From positions 1 through 56,184 of the forward strand of contig VFJN01000080.1 in NCBI GenBank assembly GCA_009886035.1: DNA of 56,184 bases, read 5' to 3'. The notes below the pieces were generated by a model. The model had not been told where the DNA came from, did not search any database, and saw only the letters and a list, made by a program, of their open reading frames with translations. This DNA is from Actinomycetota bacterium. Lineage in GTDB: Bacteria > Actinomycetota > Acidimicrobiia > Acidimicrobiales > VFJN01. Position numbers and translations under genes: made by a program. Shown here piece by piece: positions 43,009 to 51,771 of this stretch. Within the stretch, counting starts at the first letter, position 1, and each line of letters begins with the position of its first letter.

Positions 43009-44430
43009 TCAGCAACCCGAAATCCCCCGGTTGGGAGGACTGAAGGCTTGCGTCTTGGCGAGATCGAAGACGCAACTGGCGCTCGAACCCGACAGGCGCG
43101 GGCCAGCCATGCCGGCGCTGTTGGTGTAGCCCCAGGAGTTCACGGAAATGATGGGGCCGGTCCCCAGATTCAGGGATTGCATCCATGGGCCACCGGAGGC
43201 ACCCCCGGAAAGGCCGCACTGCCCGAGCCACCAGTCGTTGTAGCTGATTTCGGTGGCCAGCGCCTCGGCGCAATACATGAATTTCGGGTCCTGGTTGTAG
43301 GAGTACCCCATGGCAGTGGTGAAGGCGCCGACGGTGGGTGGGGTGAACTGCACCGCCAGGCTCCCCGCCGCGATATCCAGGGCCGGGTCCGTCACCGCCG
43401 TGCCGGTGTGGGCACTGGTATCGCCCACTACGTAGTAGGCGTAATCCCAGGGGATATTGGCGGGGAACGTGCGGGTGGTCCAGTCGGTGTCGACCACCCC
43501 GAAACTTGGGGTCCAGCACCCCAGCGGGTCGTTGGTGCAGTTGGAGTCGGTGGCGATGCCGGTGGTGCCCGATTGGTTCGGGATGAACAACACGTTGCGG
43601 GCGAAGACTTTGTACACGTCGTCGTAGACGCAGTGGGCGGCGGTGATGATCACGGATCGTCCGGTGGATCCGTCGGTGGCCACGGTGCCCGAGCACACGT
43701 AGCCGCTCCACGTGGTTTGTGTCACATTGTCAGGCATCTCAAAGTAGATGCGTCCGGTCGCCTGCTGCACCGGACCATTTCCCGGCCAGGGCGCGTTGGC
43801 CACGTTGGTGCCGCTACTGCTTCCGGTGTTGAGGGTCATGGTGGTGGTGGCGGTGGTGGTGGTGTTCGCCCTTCGGCTGGCGTCTTTGGCGATCACCGAC
43901 CAAGCCCAGGTGCCGGTGGTGAAGCCAGAGATCGTGGCGCTGTAGGTGCTCCCACTGGCTCTAGCGGCGAAGGACTGCGCCTGTCCGCTGGGCGACACGA
44001 CTTTGAAGGTCACCGACTTCACCCCGCTGCTGTCGGTCACGGTGGCGCTGAAGGTGACGCTGGTGGTGATGGTGGCTCCCGGGGCGGGGATGCGGTTGGT
44101 CACCGATGGTCCGGCGACATCGCTGGTGGCGAGTGTGATCGGCCGCGAGGTGCGGGCGGGTTGTGGCGGGGTGTTCGTCGCGAAGAGCTGGGGTTGGCGG
44201 TGGCCGTGGGGTTCCAGCGAGCCATCCGGCTTCGCCAGGTAGCTGAGGCCGCGCTGGTCCACGACGAAGTCGCGAGGGGTGGCGGCGTTGATCCGAGCAG
44301 TAGTCCAGTGGGCGACTGTCGGGTTCTCACCGCCCGCGGTGGACTTGGGGGCGGAGGCCACCGCCGGGGCGGAGATCGCCATGGCGGCCACCACGATGAG
44401 TCCCGTTATCCCGTATCGATGATGGCTCAT
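43009..44430 (-). CDS. Secreted trypsin-like serine protease with Ig-like domain
   Basis: A 473-residue exported protease. Residues 1-27 are a signal peptide (YGITGLIVVAAMAISAPAVA) after ATG 44430, with GGAG seven bases upstream. Residues about 95-190 are an Ig-like beta domain (PAPGATITTSVTFSATVTDS). The protease domain has catalytic His in SVIITAAHCVYD and Ser in CGLSGGASGGPWMQ; Asp is probably in the WDYAYYVV strand. Cysteine pairs fit disulfides outside the cell. It ends 10 bases from the start of the sulfotransferase remnant. Confidence 0.9.
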   Translation of the reverse strand: MSHHRYGITGLIVVAAMAISAPAVASAPKSTAGGENPTVAHWTTARINAATPRDFVVDQRGLSYLAKPDGSLEPHGHRQPQLFATNTPPQPARTSRPITLATSDVAGPSVTNRIPAPGATITTSVTFSATVTDSSGVKSVTFKVVSPSGQAQSFAARASGSTYSATISGFTTGTWAWSVIAKDASRRANTTTTATTTMTLNTGSSSGTNVANAPWPGNGPVQQATGRIYFEMPDNVTQTTWSGYVCSGTVATDGSTGRSVIITAAHCVYDDVYKVFARNVLFIPNQSGTTGIATDSNCTNDPLGCWTPSFGVVDTDWTTRTFPANIPWDYAYYVVGDTSAHTGTAVTDPALDIAAGSLAVQFTPPTVGAFTTAMGYSYNQDPKFMYCAEALATEISYNDWWLGQCGLSGGASGGPWMQSLNLGTGPIISVNSWGYTNSAGMAGPRLSGSSASCVFDLAKTQAFSPPNRGISGC

Positions 44431-44512
44431 GAAGTATCTCCTTATTCTCAATCCCACGGCCCTTGGCCAGCGGAAGGTCCCTGTGCGTGTGCAGAGAGTA
44501 CCGAGATGCGAG

Positions 44513-45379
44513 TCAGCCGGAAAGGTCGGATGCCCTCGCCGCCCGGGGTGGGCGGGCGCTGTGCACTAGCGGCCAATCCGGGTCGGCGAGGGGGGTTCCG
44601 TCCACTGCCGCCTGTTGCCAGCGGCTGACGGGTACGCCGGGTTTGCGGAGGTGCCGCACGTCGTCGCCGCCGTAGCGAACGGAAATGGCTCGACGGCGGG
44701 TGGTGGAGGAGTTGGCGGGGCCGCCATGGATGGTGCGGGCGTGATGAATCACCACATCGCCCGGTAGTGCCTCGACGGTGATCAGGGCGCCGGCGAGGGC
44801 CGGGTCGGCGAGGATGTCGGGAACCACTTCGCCCACGGTGTCGGGGAGCGGTGTGGGGTCGACGAAGTGGTTGGGGCGGTAGTCGTGGGACAAGCGGTGA
44901 GAGCCGGGCAGGTACTGCACCATGCCCGAGGCGGGACCAGTGGCATCGAGGGGTACCCACGTGGTGCAGAGCTGGGCACCGCGTAGGTGGAAGTACCCGA
45001 GGTCGGTGTGGAACTGGGTGCGATGCGGGCTGCCGGGTTCTTTTACGAGCACGCTGTCTTCCACGAGCCAGACCGACTGGCTGCGCAACAAGGCCGCCGC
45101 AATGGCCGGCAGGGGTGACCGGCAGGCGAAGGCGGCGAAGTCGGGGCGGGTGCGAAAGTGATCGGTGCCGGCGACGAAGGTGGGGCCGGTGCCCCCCACC
45201 ATCGCGCCAAGGTCTGCGACCTCGGGGCTGGCGAGCACCGCTTCGAGCGGGTCGCTCATGGCGGCGACCAGGGCCGGGTTCAGAACCCCGATGAGGTGGA
45301 CCACGCCATCACGCTCGAAGGTTGCCACTTCGTCGTCGGTGATGGGGCGAACGTCCTGGAGCAGCTCAGGAGAAATCAC
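44513..45379 (-). CDS. Phytanoyl-CoA dioxygenase family protein
   Basis: A 288-residue Fe(II)/2-oxoglutarate oxygenase. It begins ITDDEVATFERDGVVHLIGV, has the iron-binding HxD in QFHTDLGYFHLRG, a WVPLDATGPASGMVQYLPGS strand pair, the distal His in HHARTIHGGPANSS and the 2-oxoglutarate Arg in RRRAISVRYGG. The 784-residue ORF in the track is this gene plus antisense of the MBL gene; GTG 45379 is fixed by a good -35/-10 promoter. Divergent from the sulfatase-like operon, suggesting related substrates. Confidence 0.9.
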   Translation of the reverse strand: MISPELLQDVRPITDDEVATFERDGVVHLIGVLNPALVAAMSDPLEAVLASPEVADLGAMVGGTGPTFVAGTDHFRTRPDFAAFACRSPLPAIAAALLRSQSVWLVEDSVLVKEPGSPHRTQFHTDLGYFHLRGAQLCTTWVPLDATGPASGMVQYLPGSHRLSHDYRPNHFVDPTPLPDTVGEVVPDILADPALAGALITVEALPGDVVIHHARTIHGGPANSSTTRRRAISVRYGGDDVRHLRKPGVPVSRWQQAAVDGTPLADPDWPLVHSARPPRAARASDLSG

Positions 45380-45385
45380 GTCCGT

Positions 45386-45414
45386 ACAATAGTGAGGCAC
45401 CGAATTATCTTCAA
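45386..45414 (-). promoter_or_regulatory. Promoter of the PhyH gene (TTGAAG-17-TATTGT)
   Basis: On the minus strand TTGAAG (45414-45409), a 17-base spacer, and TATTGT (45391-45386), then six bases to GTG 45379. It is the clearest two-box promoter in the window and predicts a leaderless mRNA. The surrounding intergenic DNA is unusually AT-rich. Confidence 0.65.
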
Positions 45415-45523
45415 CACTATGTTGCCGATATGGGGATGACCTTGCTGCCGCCGGAACCCGCCAGGCGACGACGCGCCTGGATCCACGGGGGCGATCGCAT
45501 GGCGGTTCCCTCGGGAGGCCGTC

Positions 45524-46819
45524 GTGGCGAGTGATCTCGTGCGGGGCCGACCGACCGGGTTCCAGATCCAAGCGGCCGGGGCTGAGGCCGCCACGCTGAT
45601 CGCTCCACTCGGCGAGGCCGAGGCTGGGCTGTCCATCTGGATGTCGGAGGGGCTGTCCAACAGTTTCATGATCGTGACCCCGGCCGGGCGCCTGGTGATC
45701 AACACGGGCATGGGGTTCGAAGGCCCGGTCCATCGGGCCCTCTACGACGCCGTCGACGACGGTCCGATCCGTTACGTGCTCCTTACCCAGGGCCATGTGG
45801 ACCATGTGGGGGGAGTGGACCAGTTTCTCGACGAGGGGACCGAGGTAGTGGCCCAGGAGGCCAACGCAACCTGCCAAGCCGACGACGCCCGCATCCACGC
45901 GTTCCGAGTGCGGCGGTCGATGCCGTATTGGATGGACGCCGTGGCCGCGGCTGATCGTTTCATTCGGGCCCATGCCGGCGAGGGGGTGCCCACTCAGTCG
46001 CGCCCCACGCCCACGCTTACGTTCCGCGACCGGCTCGAGCTGGAACTGGGGGGCCTGAGGCTGGAGATGGTGTCGGTGCCCGGCGGCGAGACAATCGACT
46101 CGGCCTTCGTGTGGCTGCCGGATCATGGGGTGGCGTTCGTGGGGAACCTGTTCTCGGCGCTGTTCGGGCACGTACCAAACCTTGTGACCATGCGCGGGGA
46201 TCGTTACCGGTTCGTGGAGCCGTTTCTTGAGTCGTTGGAGCGGGTGCGGGCGCGGCGGCCGTCGCTGTTGCTCACCGGCCACTTCGGGCCGATCACGGGT
46301 GCCGATGTAATCGATGCCGAACTGCTGCGGATCGGAGACGCAGTGCGGAAACTGCACGATCAGGTGTTGGCGGGGATGAATAGCGGCACCGATCTTTGGA
46401 CCTTGATGGCCGAAGTGCGGCTCCCGGAGGAGTTGAGCCTCGGGGAGGGCTACGGGAAGGTCGACTGGGCCGTGCGAGCGATCTGGGAGGGCTACGCCGG
46501 GTGGTTCCATGCCCGTTCCACCACCGAGTTGTATCCGATCCCGGTCGCCGCGGTGGCGCCCGATCTCGTGGCCTTGGCGGGCGGCATCGGCCCACTGCTG
46601 GCCCGGGCGCAGGCCCGTATCGCGGCCGGGGAGACGGTGGAAGCCCTTCATCTGGCCGAGATCGCCGAGCAGGTAGCCCCGGAGGACCCCGAGGTGGTCG
46701 CCACCTTGCTGGCCGCCCACCGCGGGTTGCTGGCTGAGGTGGAGGGCCAGAATTTTTGGGAGACGGGCTGGCTGCGCACGCAGATCGCCACCCTGGAGCG
46801 CCGGAGTGCCCGTGCGTAG
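45524..46819 (+). CDS. MBL-fold hydrolase with alkylsulfatase-type dimerisation domain
   Basis: A 431-residue metallo-beta-lactamase-fold enzyme. LSNSFMIVTPAGRLVINTGM opens the fold; the metal motif is TQGHVDHVGG at residues 88-97, so the first ligand of the usual HxHxDH is Gln89. PGGETIDSAFVWLPD carries the Glu of alkylsulfatases in place of the usual His. The C-terminal third (GYGKVDWAVRAIWEGYAGWF) is the alkylsulfatase dimerisation helix pair. No C-terminal SCP2 domain. GGGAGG lies five bases before GTG 45524. First gene of a coupled operon with a sulfotransferase. Confidence 0.83.
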   Translation: MASDLVRGRPTGFQIQAAGAEAATLIAPLGEAEAGLSIWMSEGLSNSFMIVTPAGRLVINTGMGFEGPVHRALYDAVDDGPIRYVLLTQGHVDHVGGVDQFLDEGTEVVAQEANATCQADDARIHAFRVRRSMPYWMDAVAAADRFIRAHAGEGVPTQSRPTPTLTFRDRLELELGGLRLEMVSVPGGETIDSAFVWLPDHGVAFVGNLFSALFGHVPNLVTMRGDRYRFVEPFLESLERVRARRPSLLLTGHFGPITGADVIDAELLRIGDAVRKLHDQVLAGMNSGTDLWTLMAEVRLPEELSLGEGYGKVDWAVRAIWEGYAGWFHARSTTELYPIPVAAVAPDLVALAGGIGPLLARAQARIAAGETVEALHLAEIAEQVAPEDPEVVATLLAAHRGLLAEVEGQNFWETGWLRTQIATLERRSARA

Positions 46820-47981
46820 GGGGGTGACCTCCGCCGACGGATTGGTGGCCCAGGCGGTGGAGGCCACCGGCCTGTCGGAGATGGGTCCTCACGCCTGGCG
46901 TGATGGGCTCGAGGTGCTCGTGGCCTCCGCGAACGACGAGGCTGATCTCAATGGGTTCGGCGTGGATCTGTTCGAGAGTTGGGTGGGCGAGCGACTGCGG
47001 AACCGGTTGGGGGTTATCGACTGGATCAACCGCCATCCCGCCGTGGCCGACGCCCCCGTGGTGGCCCCGCTGGTGGTGGTGGGGATGTTGCGCACCGGGT
47101 CCACGATCCTGCTGGAACTCTTAGCCGCCGATCCGGCGCAGCGGGCGCTCATGAAGTGGGAAGCCTTAGACAGCGTACCGCCCCCCCAGACCGCCACTTT
47201 CACGAGCGACGCGCGCATCGCCCGGTGGGTGGAGGTGATGGACACCACCTACGCCATGGTGCCGAGCCTCAAGGCGATTCACTGGGAACCGGGTGATGGG
47301 CCCACCGAGTGTGTGGCCCTGCTCGGCCAGGCCTTCCGCAGTCAGGACTGGCTGGGGCTGTTTCACCTACCGAGTTACGTGGAATGGTATCTCTCCGCCG
47401 ACCTCACCCCGGCGTACGCCTTTCACCGTCAGGCACTGCAGGTGCTGCAGTCCGAGGCCCCCGGGGGATGGGTGCTGAAGGCGCCGGGTCATTTGCTGGG
47501 GCTGGACGCACTGGTGGCGACCTATCCCGACGCGCGCATCGTGGTGCTGCACCGCGATCCGTTGCGTACGGTGCCGTCGTCGGTGAGTTTGTCCACCACC
47601 GCCTTTCCCAACTCGCTCACCAACGATCTGGACACGACGAGTTGGTGGGGACCATTGTGGATGAGGATGCTGGGGGAGATGGTGGACCACCTGGGCGACT
47701 TCCGGCAGCGGCGGGGTGACGTGGCGATCATGGATCTGCACTACACCGATCTGGCCGCCGACCCCATCGCCGCCGTGCGTTCCATCCACCGGCACTTCGG
47801 GAGCGACTTGTCGCCCGAGGCGGAGTGGGCGGCGCGGCAGCACCTGGCCGACCATCCCCGCCACGGGCACGGCCAGCATCAGTATTCGCTCGACGACGCG
47901 GGGCTGAGCGTCGCCAGTGTGGAACAACGTTTCGCCACCTATTGCCGCGATAATGCCGTGGTGTCCGAGGGGATCGCATGA
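46806..47981 (+). CDS. PAPS-dependent sulfotransferase family protein
   Basis: A 391-residue sulfotransferase. The 5'-phosphosulfate loop is VVVGMLRTGSTILLELLAAD and the 3'-phosphate site RIVVLHRDPLRTVPSSVSL, typical of the bacterial Sulfotransfer_3-like group (with a long N-terminal helical lead of ~80 residues). It should transfer sulfate from PAPS to an alcohol. It overlaps the MBL gene by 14 bases and the next gene by ATGA. No PAPS synthesis gene is in the window. Confidence 0.88.
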   Translation: MPVRRGVTSADGLVAQAVEATGLSEMGPHAWRDGLEVLVASANDEADLNGFGVDLFESWVGERLRNRLGVIDWINRHPAVADAPVVAPLVVVGMLRTGSTILLELLAADPAQRALMKWEALDSVPPPQTATFTSDARIARWVEVMDTTYAMVPSLKAIHWEPGDGPTECVALLGQAFRSQDWLGLFHLPSYVEWYLSADLTPAYAFHRQALQVLQSEAPGGWVLKAPGHLLGLDALVATYPDARIVVLHRDPLRTVPSSVSLSTTAFPNSLTNDLDTTSWWGPLWMRMLGEMVDHLGDFRQRRGDVAIMDLHYTDLAADPIAAVRSIHRHFGSDLSPEAEWAARQHLADHPRHGHGQHQYSLDDAGLSVASVEQRFATYCRDNAVVSEGIA

Positions 47982-48988
47982 CCGATCGGTTGCCGTTAGC
48001 GCTGGTGGGGTGCGGGGCGATTGCCGAACTGCACCGCTGGGCCATTGAGGAAAGCGGGGCGCCGATCGACATCGTGGCGGCCGTCGACATCGACCCGGCA
48101 CGCGCCGAGGCCATGGCGGCCCTGACCGGGGCGGAGGCCTATTCGTCGCTCGACGACGCCATCGCCTCGGGTACCTTCGACGCGGTGGATCTGATGTTGC
48201 CGCATCATCTACACGAGGCGATCACCCTGCGCTGTTTCGACGCCGGATTGCATGTGTTGTTGGAGAAACCAATGGCGCCCACCGTGGATGCCTGCGACCG
48301 GATCGTGGGGGCGGCGGCCGAGGCGGCCACGGTGTTCATGGTGGCGGAAAATGCCCAGTACTGGCCCGAGGTGATCACCGCCGCCCGCCTGGTCGCGGAG
48401 GGCGCTATCGGCGAGGTGGTGACAGCGCGGGCGTGTGCTTTCATCCCGCCGCTGGCGGATTTTTACGGCGGGGAGGACCCGTGGCGGTTCGACCCGGTGC
48501 AGGCCGGCGGGGGTTTGGCCATCGACACCTGCTCGCACTGGTTGCGGCCGTTGCGGATGCTTCTGGGGGAAGTGGTGGAGGTGGTGGGTGATCTCGGGCA
48601 CCCGTTCCCAGGGATGCGCACCGAGTCGTTGGTGCGGTCGCTGGTGCGGTTCGAATCGGGAGTGGTGGCGAGTCTCGACGCCTTGCTCACCAGCGCCCCA
48701 CTGGCGCCCGAGGTGCTCTTTCGGATCACTGGCACCGAGGGCGAGATCACCGTGGAGGGGGCCGGGACCTGCACGCTCACCACCCGGGAGCACCGGCGCG
48801 GCCTGGTGGTGGGGGAGGCGGCGGGCTACTTGATGAGTTATCCGGGTGAGTTCGTCGACTTCGCGGCGGCAGTGCTGCATGGCACTCCGCCCGCCGCCAC
48901 CGCCGCCCACTCGTTGGGGGAATTGCGCACGGCCTTGGCGCTCTACCGCTCGGTCGACACCCGACGCTGGGAGAACGTGTGGGAGTGA
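47978..48988 (+). CDS. Gfo/Idh/MocA-family oxidoreductase
   Basis: A 336-residue NAD(P)-dependent dehydrogenase. The Rossmann domain begins LALVGCGAIAELHRWAIEES and ends with the family EKPMA motif (HVLLEKPMAPTVDACDR); the C-terminal sheet has the substrate-site GGGLAIDTCSHWLRPLRMLL with conserved Asp and His. Members oxidise sugars, inositols or cyclic diols. Coupled to the sulfotransferase by ATGA and to the SDR by a 10-base overlap, so a polyol-like substrate is plausible for the operon, as inference. Confidence 0.9.
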   Translation: MTDRLPLALVGCGAIAELHRWAIEESGAPIDIVAAVDIDPARAEAMAALTGAEAYSSLDDAIASGTFDAVDLMLPHHLHEAITLRCFDAGLHVLLEKPMAPTVDACDRIVGAAAEAATVFMVAENAQYWPEVITAARLVAEGAIGEVVTARACAFIPPLADFYGGEDPWRFDPVQAGGGLAIDTCSHWLRPLRMLLGEVVEVVGDLGHPFPGMRTESLVRSLVRFESGVVASLDALLTSAPLAPEVLFRITGTEGEITVEGAGTCTLTTREHRRGLVVGEAAGYLMSYPGEFVDFAAAVLHGTPPAATAAHSLGELRTALALYRSVDTRRWENVWE

Positions 48989-49722
48989 TCTTCGACTTCG
49001 ACGGGGTGGCGGTGCTGGTTACGGGCGGAACGTCAGGGATCGGATTGGCGATCGCCACCGGTTTTCGCGATGCCGGGGCGGCGGTCACCATCACCGGCAC
49101 GCGGCCCTCAGCCACCGAGGTGGAGGCCGATCTCGGCGGCTTCGCCTACCGGCAGTGTCGCCTCACCGACGCCGGTGAGATCGAGGCGTTGGCGGAGGGC
49201 CTCGGCGGCTTGGATGTGCTGGTGAACAACGCCGGGGCCACGATGCCCGGCGGGAAAGACGAGTGGGAGCCGGAGGTATTCGCCGAGTCGGTGGCGATCA
49301 ACCTGACCGGCGCTTTCCGGTTGTCGCTGGCGTGTCGGAGCCGTTTGGCGGCGAGCCGCCACGCGGGCGGCGCGGCCGTGGTGAACCTGGCATCGATGTC
49401 GAGTTACGACGCGGTGCCGATGGTGCCGGGCTACGGGGCCGCCAAAGCGGGGATCGTACAGATGACCAAGACACTCGCGACCCAGTGGGCTCCGGAGGGG
49501 ATTCGGGTGAATGCGGTGGCACCGGGGCTGATCCTCACCCGCATGACCGAGGTGATGACCCAATTCGACGGACTGGCCGATCCCTACCTGGCCCGCACCC
49601 CGATGGCCCGCTGGGGAAGCCCGGAGGATGTTCAGCCGGTCGTGGCCTTTCTGGCGTCGTCAGCGGCGGCGTTTGTCACCGGCCAGACCTGGAACGTCGA
49701 CGGCGGTTACTCGGCCACCTGA
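48979..49722 (+). CDS. Short-chain dehydrogenase/reductase
   Basis: A 247-residue classical SDR with VTGGTSGIGLAIATGFRDAG, VNNAGATMPGG, NLASMSSYDAVPMVPGYGAA (catalytic YGAAKAG), NAVAPGLILTRMTEV and the usual GQTWNVDGGYS ending. GTG start inside the end of the MocA gene, so it is the last member of the four-gene coupled operon. It ends 24 bases from the convergent LLM gene. Confidence 0.9.
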   Translation: MGVIFDFDGVAVLVTGGTSGIGLAIATGFRDAGAAVTITGTRPSATEVEADLGGFAYRQCRLTDAGEIEALAEGLGGLDVLVNNAGATMPGGKDEWEPEVFAESVAINLTGAFRLSLACRSRLAASRHAGGAAVVNLASMSSYDAVPMVPGYGAAKAGIVQMTKTLATQWAPEGIRVNAVAPGLILTRMTEVMTQFDGLADPYLARTPMARWGSPEDVQPVVAFLASSAAAFVTGQTWNVDGGYSAT

Positions 49723-49746
49723 GAGCGACGCGTCCCGGGGCGGCGG

Positions 49747-50571
49747 TTACGTGATGGTGGGCAGCACCTGGCGCACGAACGCCTCAACTTGATCTCGGCC
49801 GCCCGCGGGCCAGCCGCACACCAGGTAGCCGTAGCCGGCGTCGCGCCACTTGGCCGCATGGCGACCAGCGGTGTCGAGGTCGTCGAGCGACAGGGAGCCG
49901 GCCCGCAGAATGGTGGCGGGGTCGCGTCCCGCCGCCGTGGCCAGTTCGTCGATCCGGCGGGAGGCGTCCTGCATGCTGTTGGGGGTACCGAAGCCGTGCC
50001 AGGCATCGGCGTAGCGGGCCACCAGCGGCAGGGTGCGCCGGGGCCCGTTGCCGCCGATCCAGATCGGGGGGTGGGGCGTTTGCCGCGGGCGGGGGAGCAC
50101 CTGGGCGTCGCGCAGCGACACCATCTTGCCGTCGTACGACACGACCTCGCCGGTCATGAGACGGGTGGTGATCTCCAGGGTGTCTTCGAGCAGGTCGAAG
50201 CGCTCGCTGGTGTTCGGGAACGGGATGCCGAACTCGATGTGCTCCTTGTCGTGCCAGGCCGCACCTAGCGACAACTCGAGACGACCCGCCGAGGCGTGGT
50301 CGATGGTGACCATCTGCGTGGCGAACACGGAGGGGTGTCGGTAGGTGACGCCGGTGACGAGCAGCCCCAGCCGGATGCGCGAGGTGAGCCCGCTGAGGGC
50401 AGCCAGGGTGGTCACACCATCGAAGACTTCGCCCGGGCCCTCGCCGTACATGGGCTGGAAGTGGTCGAAACCCCAGGCCCCATCGAAGCCAAGATCCTCG
50501 GCGAAGCGCACCCGAGACACCACCTCATCCCAGGGCATCCGCTGTTGGGCGACGTCGATCCCGAAGCGCAT
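49747..50571 (-). CDS. LLM-class F420-dependent oxidoreductase
   Basis: A 274-residue luciferase-like protein: MRFGIDVAQQRMPWDEVVSR, FDGAWGFDHFQPMY, SRIRLGLLVTGVTYRHPSVF, GRLELSLGAAWHDKEHIEFG and HPPIWIGGNGPRRTLPLVAR. This is a TIGR03560-like F420-dependent group. Distinct from the two LLM genes at 5889 and 27146. It is convergent with the sulfotransferase operon and divergent from the HNH endonuclease gene, with about 30 bases between starts. Confidence 0.88.
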   Translation of the reverse strand: MRFGIDVAQQRMPWDEVVSRVRFAEDLGFDGAWGFDHFQPMYGEGPGEVFDGVTTLAALSGLTSRIRLGLLVTGVTYRHPSVFATQMVTIDHASAGRLELSLGAAWHDKEHIEFGIPFPNTSERFDLLEDTLEITTRLMTGEVVSYDGKMVSLRDAQVLPRPRQTPHPPIWIGGNGPRRTLPLVARYADAWHGFGTPNSMQDASRRIDELATAAGRDPATILRAGSLSLDDLDTAGRHAAKWRDAGYGYLVCGWPAGGRDQVEAFVRQVLPTIT

Positions 50572-50604
50572 GGCTCTCAGGGTGTTCCGGGGGCAAGGAG
50601 CATG

Positions 50605-51771
50605 ATGACGACCGTACCCGGTGCCCGCCCCGCCGCCACTCCTGGCCCCATCGGCCTCCCGGTCATGCGCCTTTGGGAGCCATCCCGGGTGCGGTTCGGC
50701 GAGACTGATCGGGTGAACGGAACCGATCTGCTGACCGAGCGACTGCTACGCGTGATTGACGAGGGCCGCCGAAGCGCTACCTACAAGTTGGCGTTGCTGC
50801 TGGCCCTCATCGACGCGGCGGCCCTCTTCCCCGGGGCCAGCACGATTCCCACTCGCGAACTCGCCGCGCTGGTGCTGGCCAGTTATTACCCGCAAACCCG
50901 CATCTATGTCGCCAACGACGGGGTGGAACGAGAACTGCGTCAGATCAACACGAAGGGGTCGCCTCCGTTACGGGCCGCACTCCGGTTGCGCCTGAAGGGA
51001 GACGCTGCCGGTTGTCGCAACATCACCGAAGCCAAGGCGCGGATACCCGAGGAGTACGCGCGCGCGCTGGACGCGGTTGAAGACACTTTTGTGCGCTATC
51101 CGATCCCGCTGCTTCAGAAGGTCGGGACCACGACGATCCCGTTTCTCTACGCCATGGACTGGCCCGAAGGAACCTCGGTGGCCCGCTTGCGGCGCGAGGG
51201 CCGCGATGGCGTGTCCTTCTTGGCGGGAGTGGCCGATCGCCTGGTGGTGCTGGGGCCACTGCTTCGACCGCTGGTGGAGTTGCACTGGACTCGTGATGTG
51301 TCGCGCTGGACCGGCGTTGCCACCGAGGACGACCGCCTACGGGCGCATCTGTTTGGCACGGATCGAGTGGCGATGTCGAGGGTTCTCCGTTCGGGCCTGG
51401 CCGACCTCCAGGACGGGGCGTGCTTCTACTGCGGCGATCGTCTTTCGTCGGTAACACAGGTGGACCACTTCCTGGCCTGGTCACGTTGGCCGAACGATGC
51501 CGTGGAGAACCTGGTGCTGGCCGACACCTGCAATGGGTCCAAGAGCAATCACCTCGCCGCCAGTGAACATCTGGCCCGATGGTCGCAGCGCCTGGTGGGC
51601 CGATCCGAGGGGCTGGCGGATCTGGCCGCGTCGGCCCGCTGGGTGACGGACCCAACCCGCAGCCGGGCACTGATCCGCAGCACTTATGAGCACGTACCGG
51701 CTGGCACGCCGTTGTGGGTGAGCCGGGGCATCTTCGTAGCGGCAGAGGGCCCTATCGCCATCCCGCTCTAG
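50605..51771 (+). CDS. HNH endonuclease family protein
   Basis: A protein of up to 388 residues with a C-terminal HNH nuclease domain: zinc Cys pair in ACFYCGDRLSSVTQ, catalytic VDHFLAWSRW, the NLVLADTCNGSKSNHLAA motif with Asn and His. The N-terminal ~200 residues are helical (RRSATYKLALLLALIDAAAL) and conserved in a group of standalone bacterial HNH proteins. Start uncertain: ATG 50605 follows AAGGAG by four bases, but the conserved part begins near GTG 50713 or ATG 50665. No methylase or specificity gene is adjacent, so a classical restriction system is unlikely. Confidence 0.82.
   Translation: MTTVPGARPAATPGPIGLPVMRLWEPSRVRFGETDRVNGTDLLTERLLRVIDEGRRSATYKLALLLALIDAAALFPGASTIPTRELAALVLASYYPQTRIYVANDGVERELRQINTKGSPPLRAALRLRLKGDAAGCRNITEAKARIPEEYARALDAVEDTFVRYPIPLLQKVGTTTIPFLYAMDWPEGTSVARLRREGRDGVSFLAGVADRLVVLGPLLRPLVELHWTRDVSRWTGVATEDDRLRAHLFGTDRVAMSRVLRSGLADLQDGACFYCGDRLSSVTQVDHFLAWSRWPNDAVENLVLADTCNGSKSNHLAASEHLARWSQRLVGRSEGLADLAASARWVTDPTRSRALIRSTYEHVPAGTPLWVSRGIFVAAEGPIAIPL

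Noticed and set aside
44513-46867. 784-residue minus-strand ORF
   Set aside because: Only its last 288 residues are a real PhyH protein. The rest is antisense to the MBL gene, which has clear family motifs, and a good promoter marks the true start at 45379.
50605-51771. HNH gene as part of a restriction or retron-type defence system
   Set aside because: No methyltransferase, reverse transcriptase, NTPase or specificity gene is adjacent; standalone HNH proteins of this type are common.
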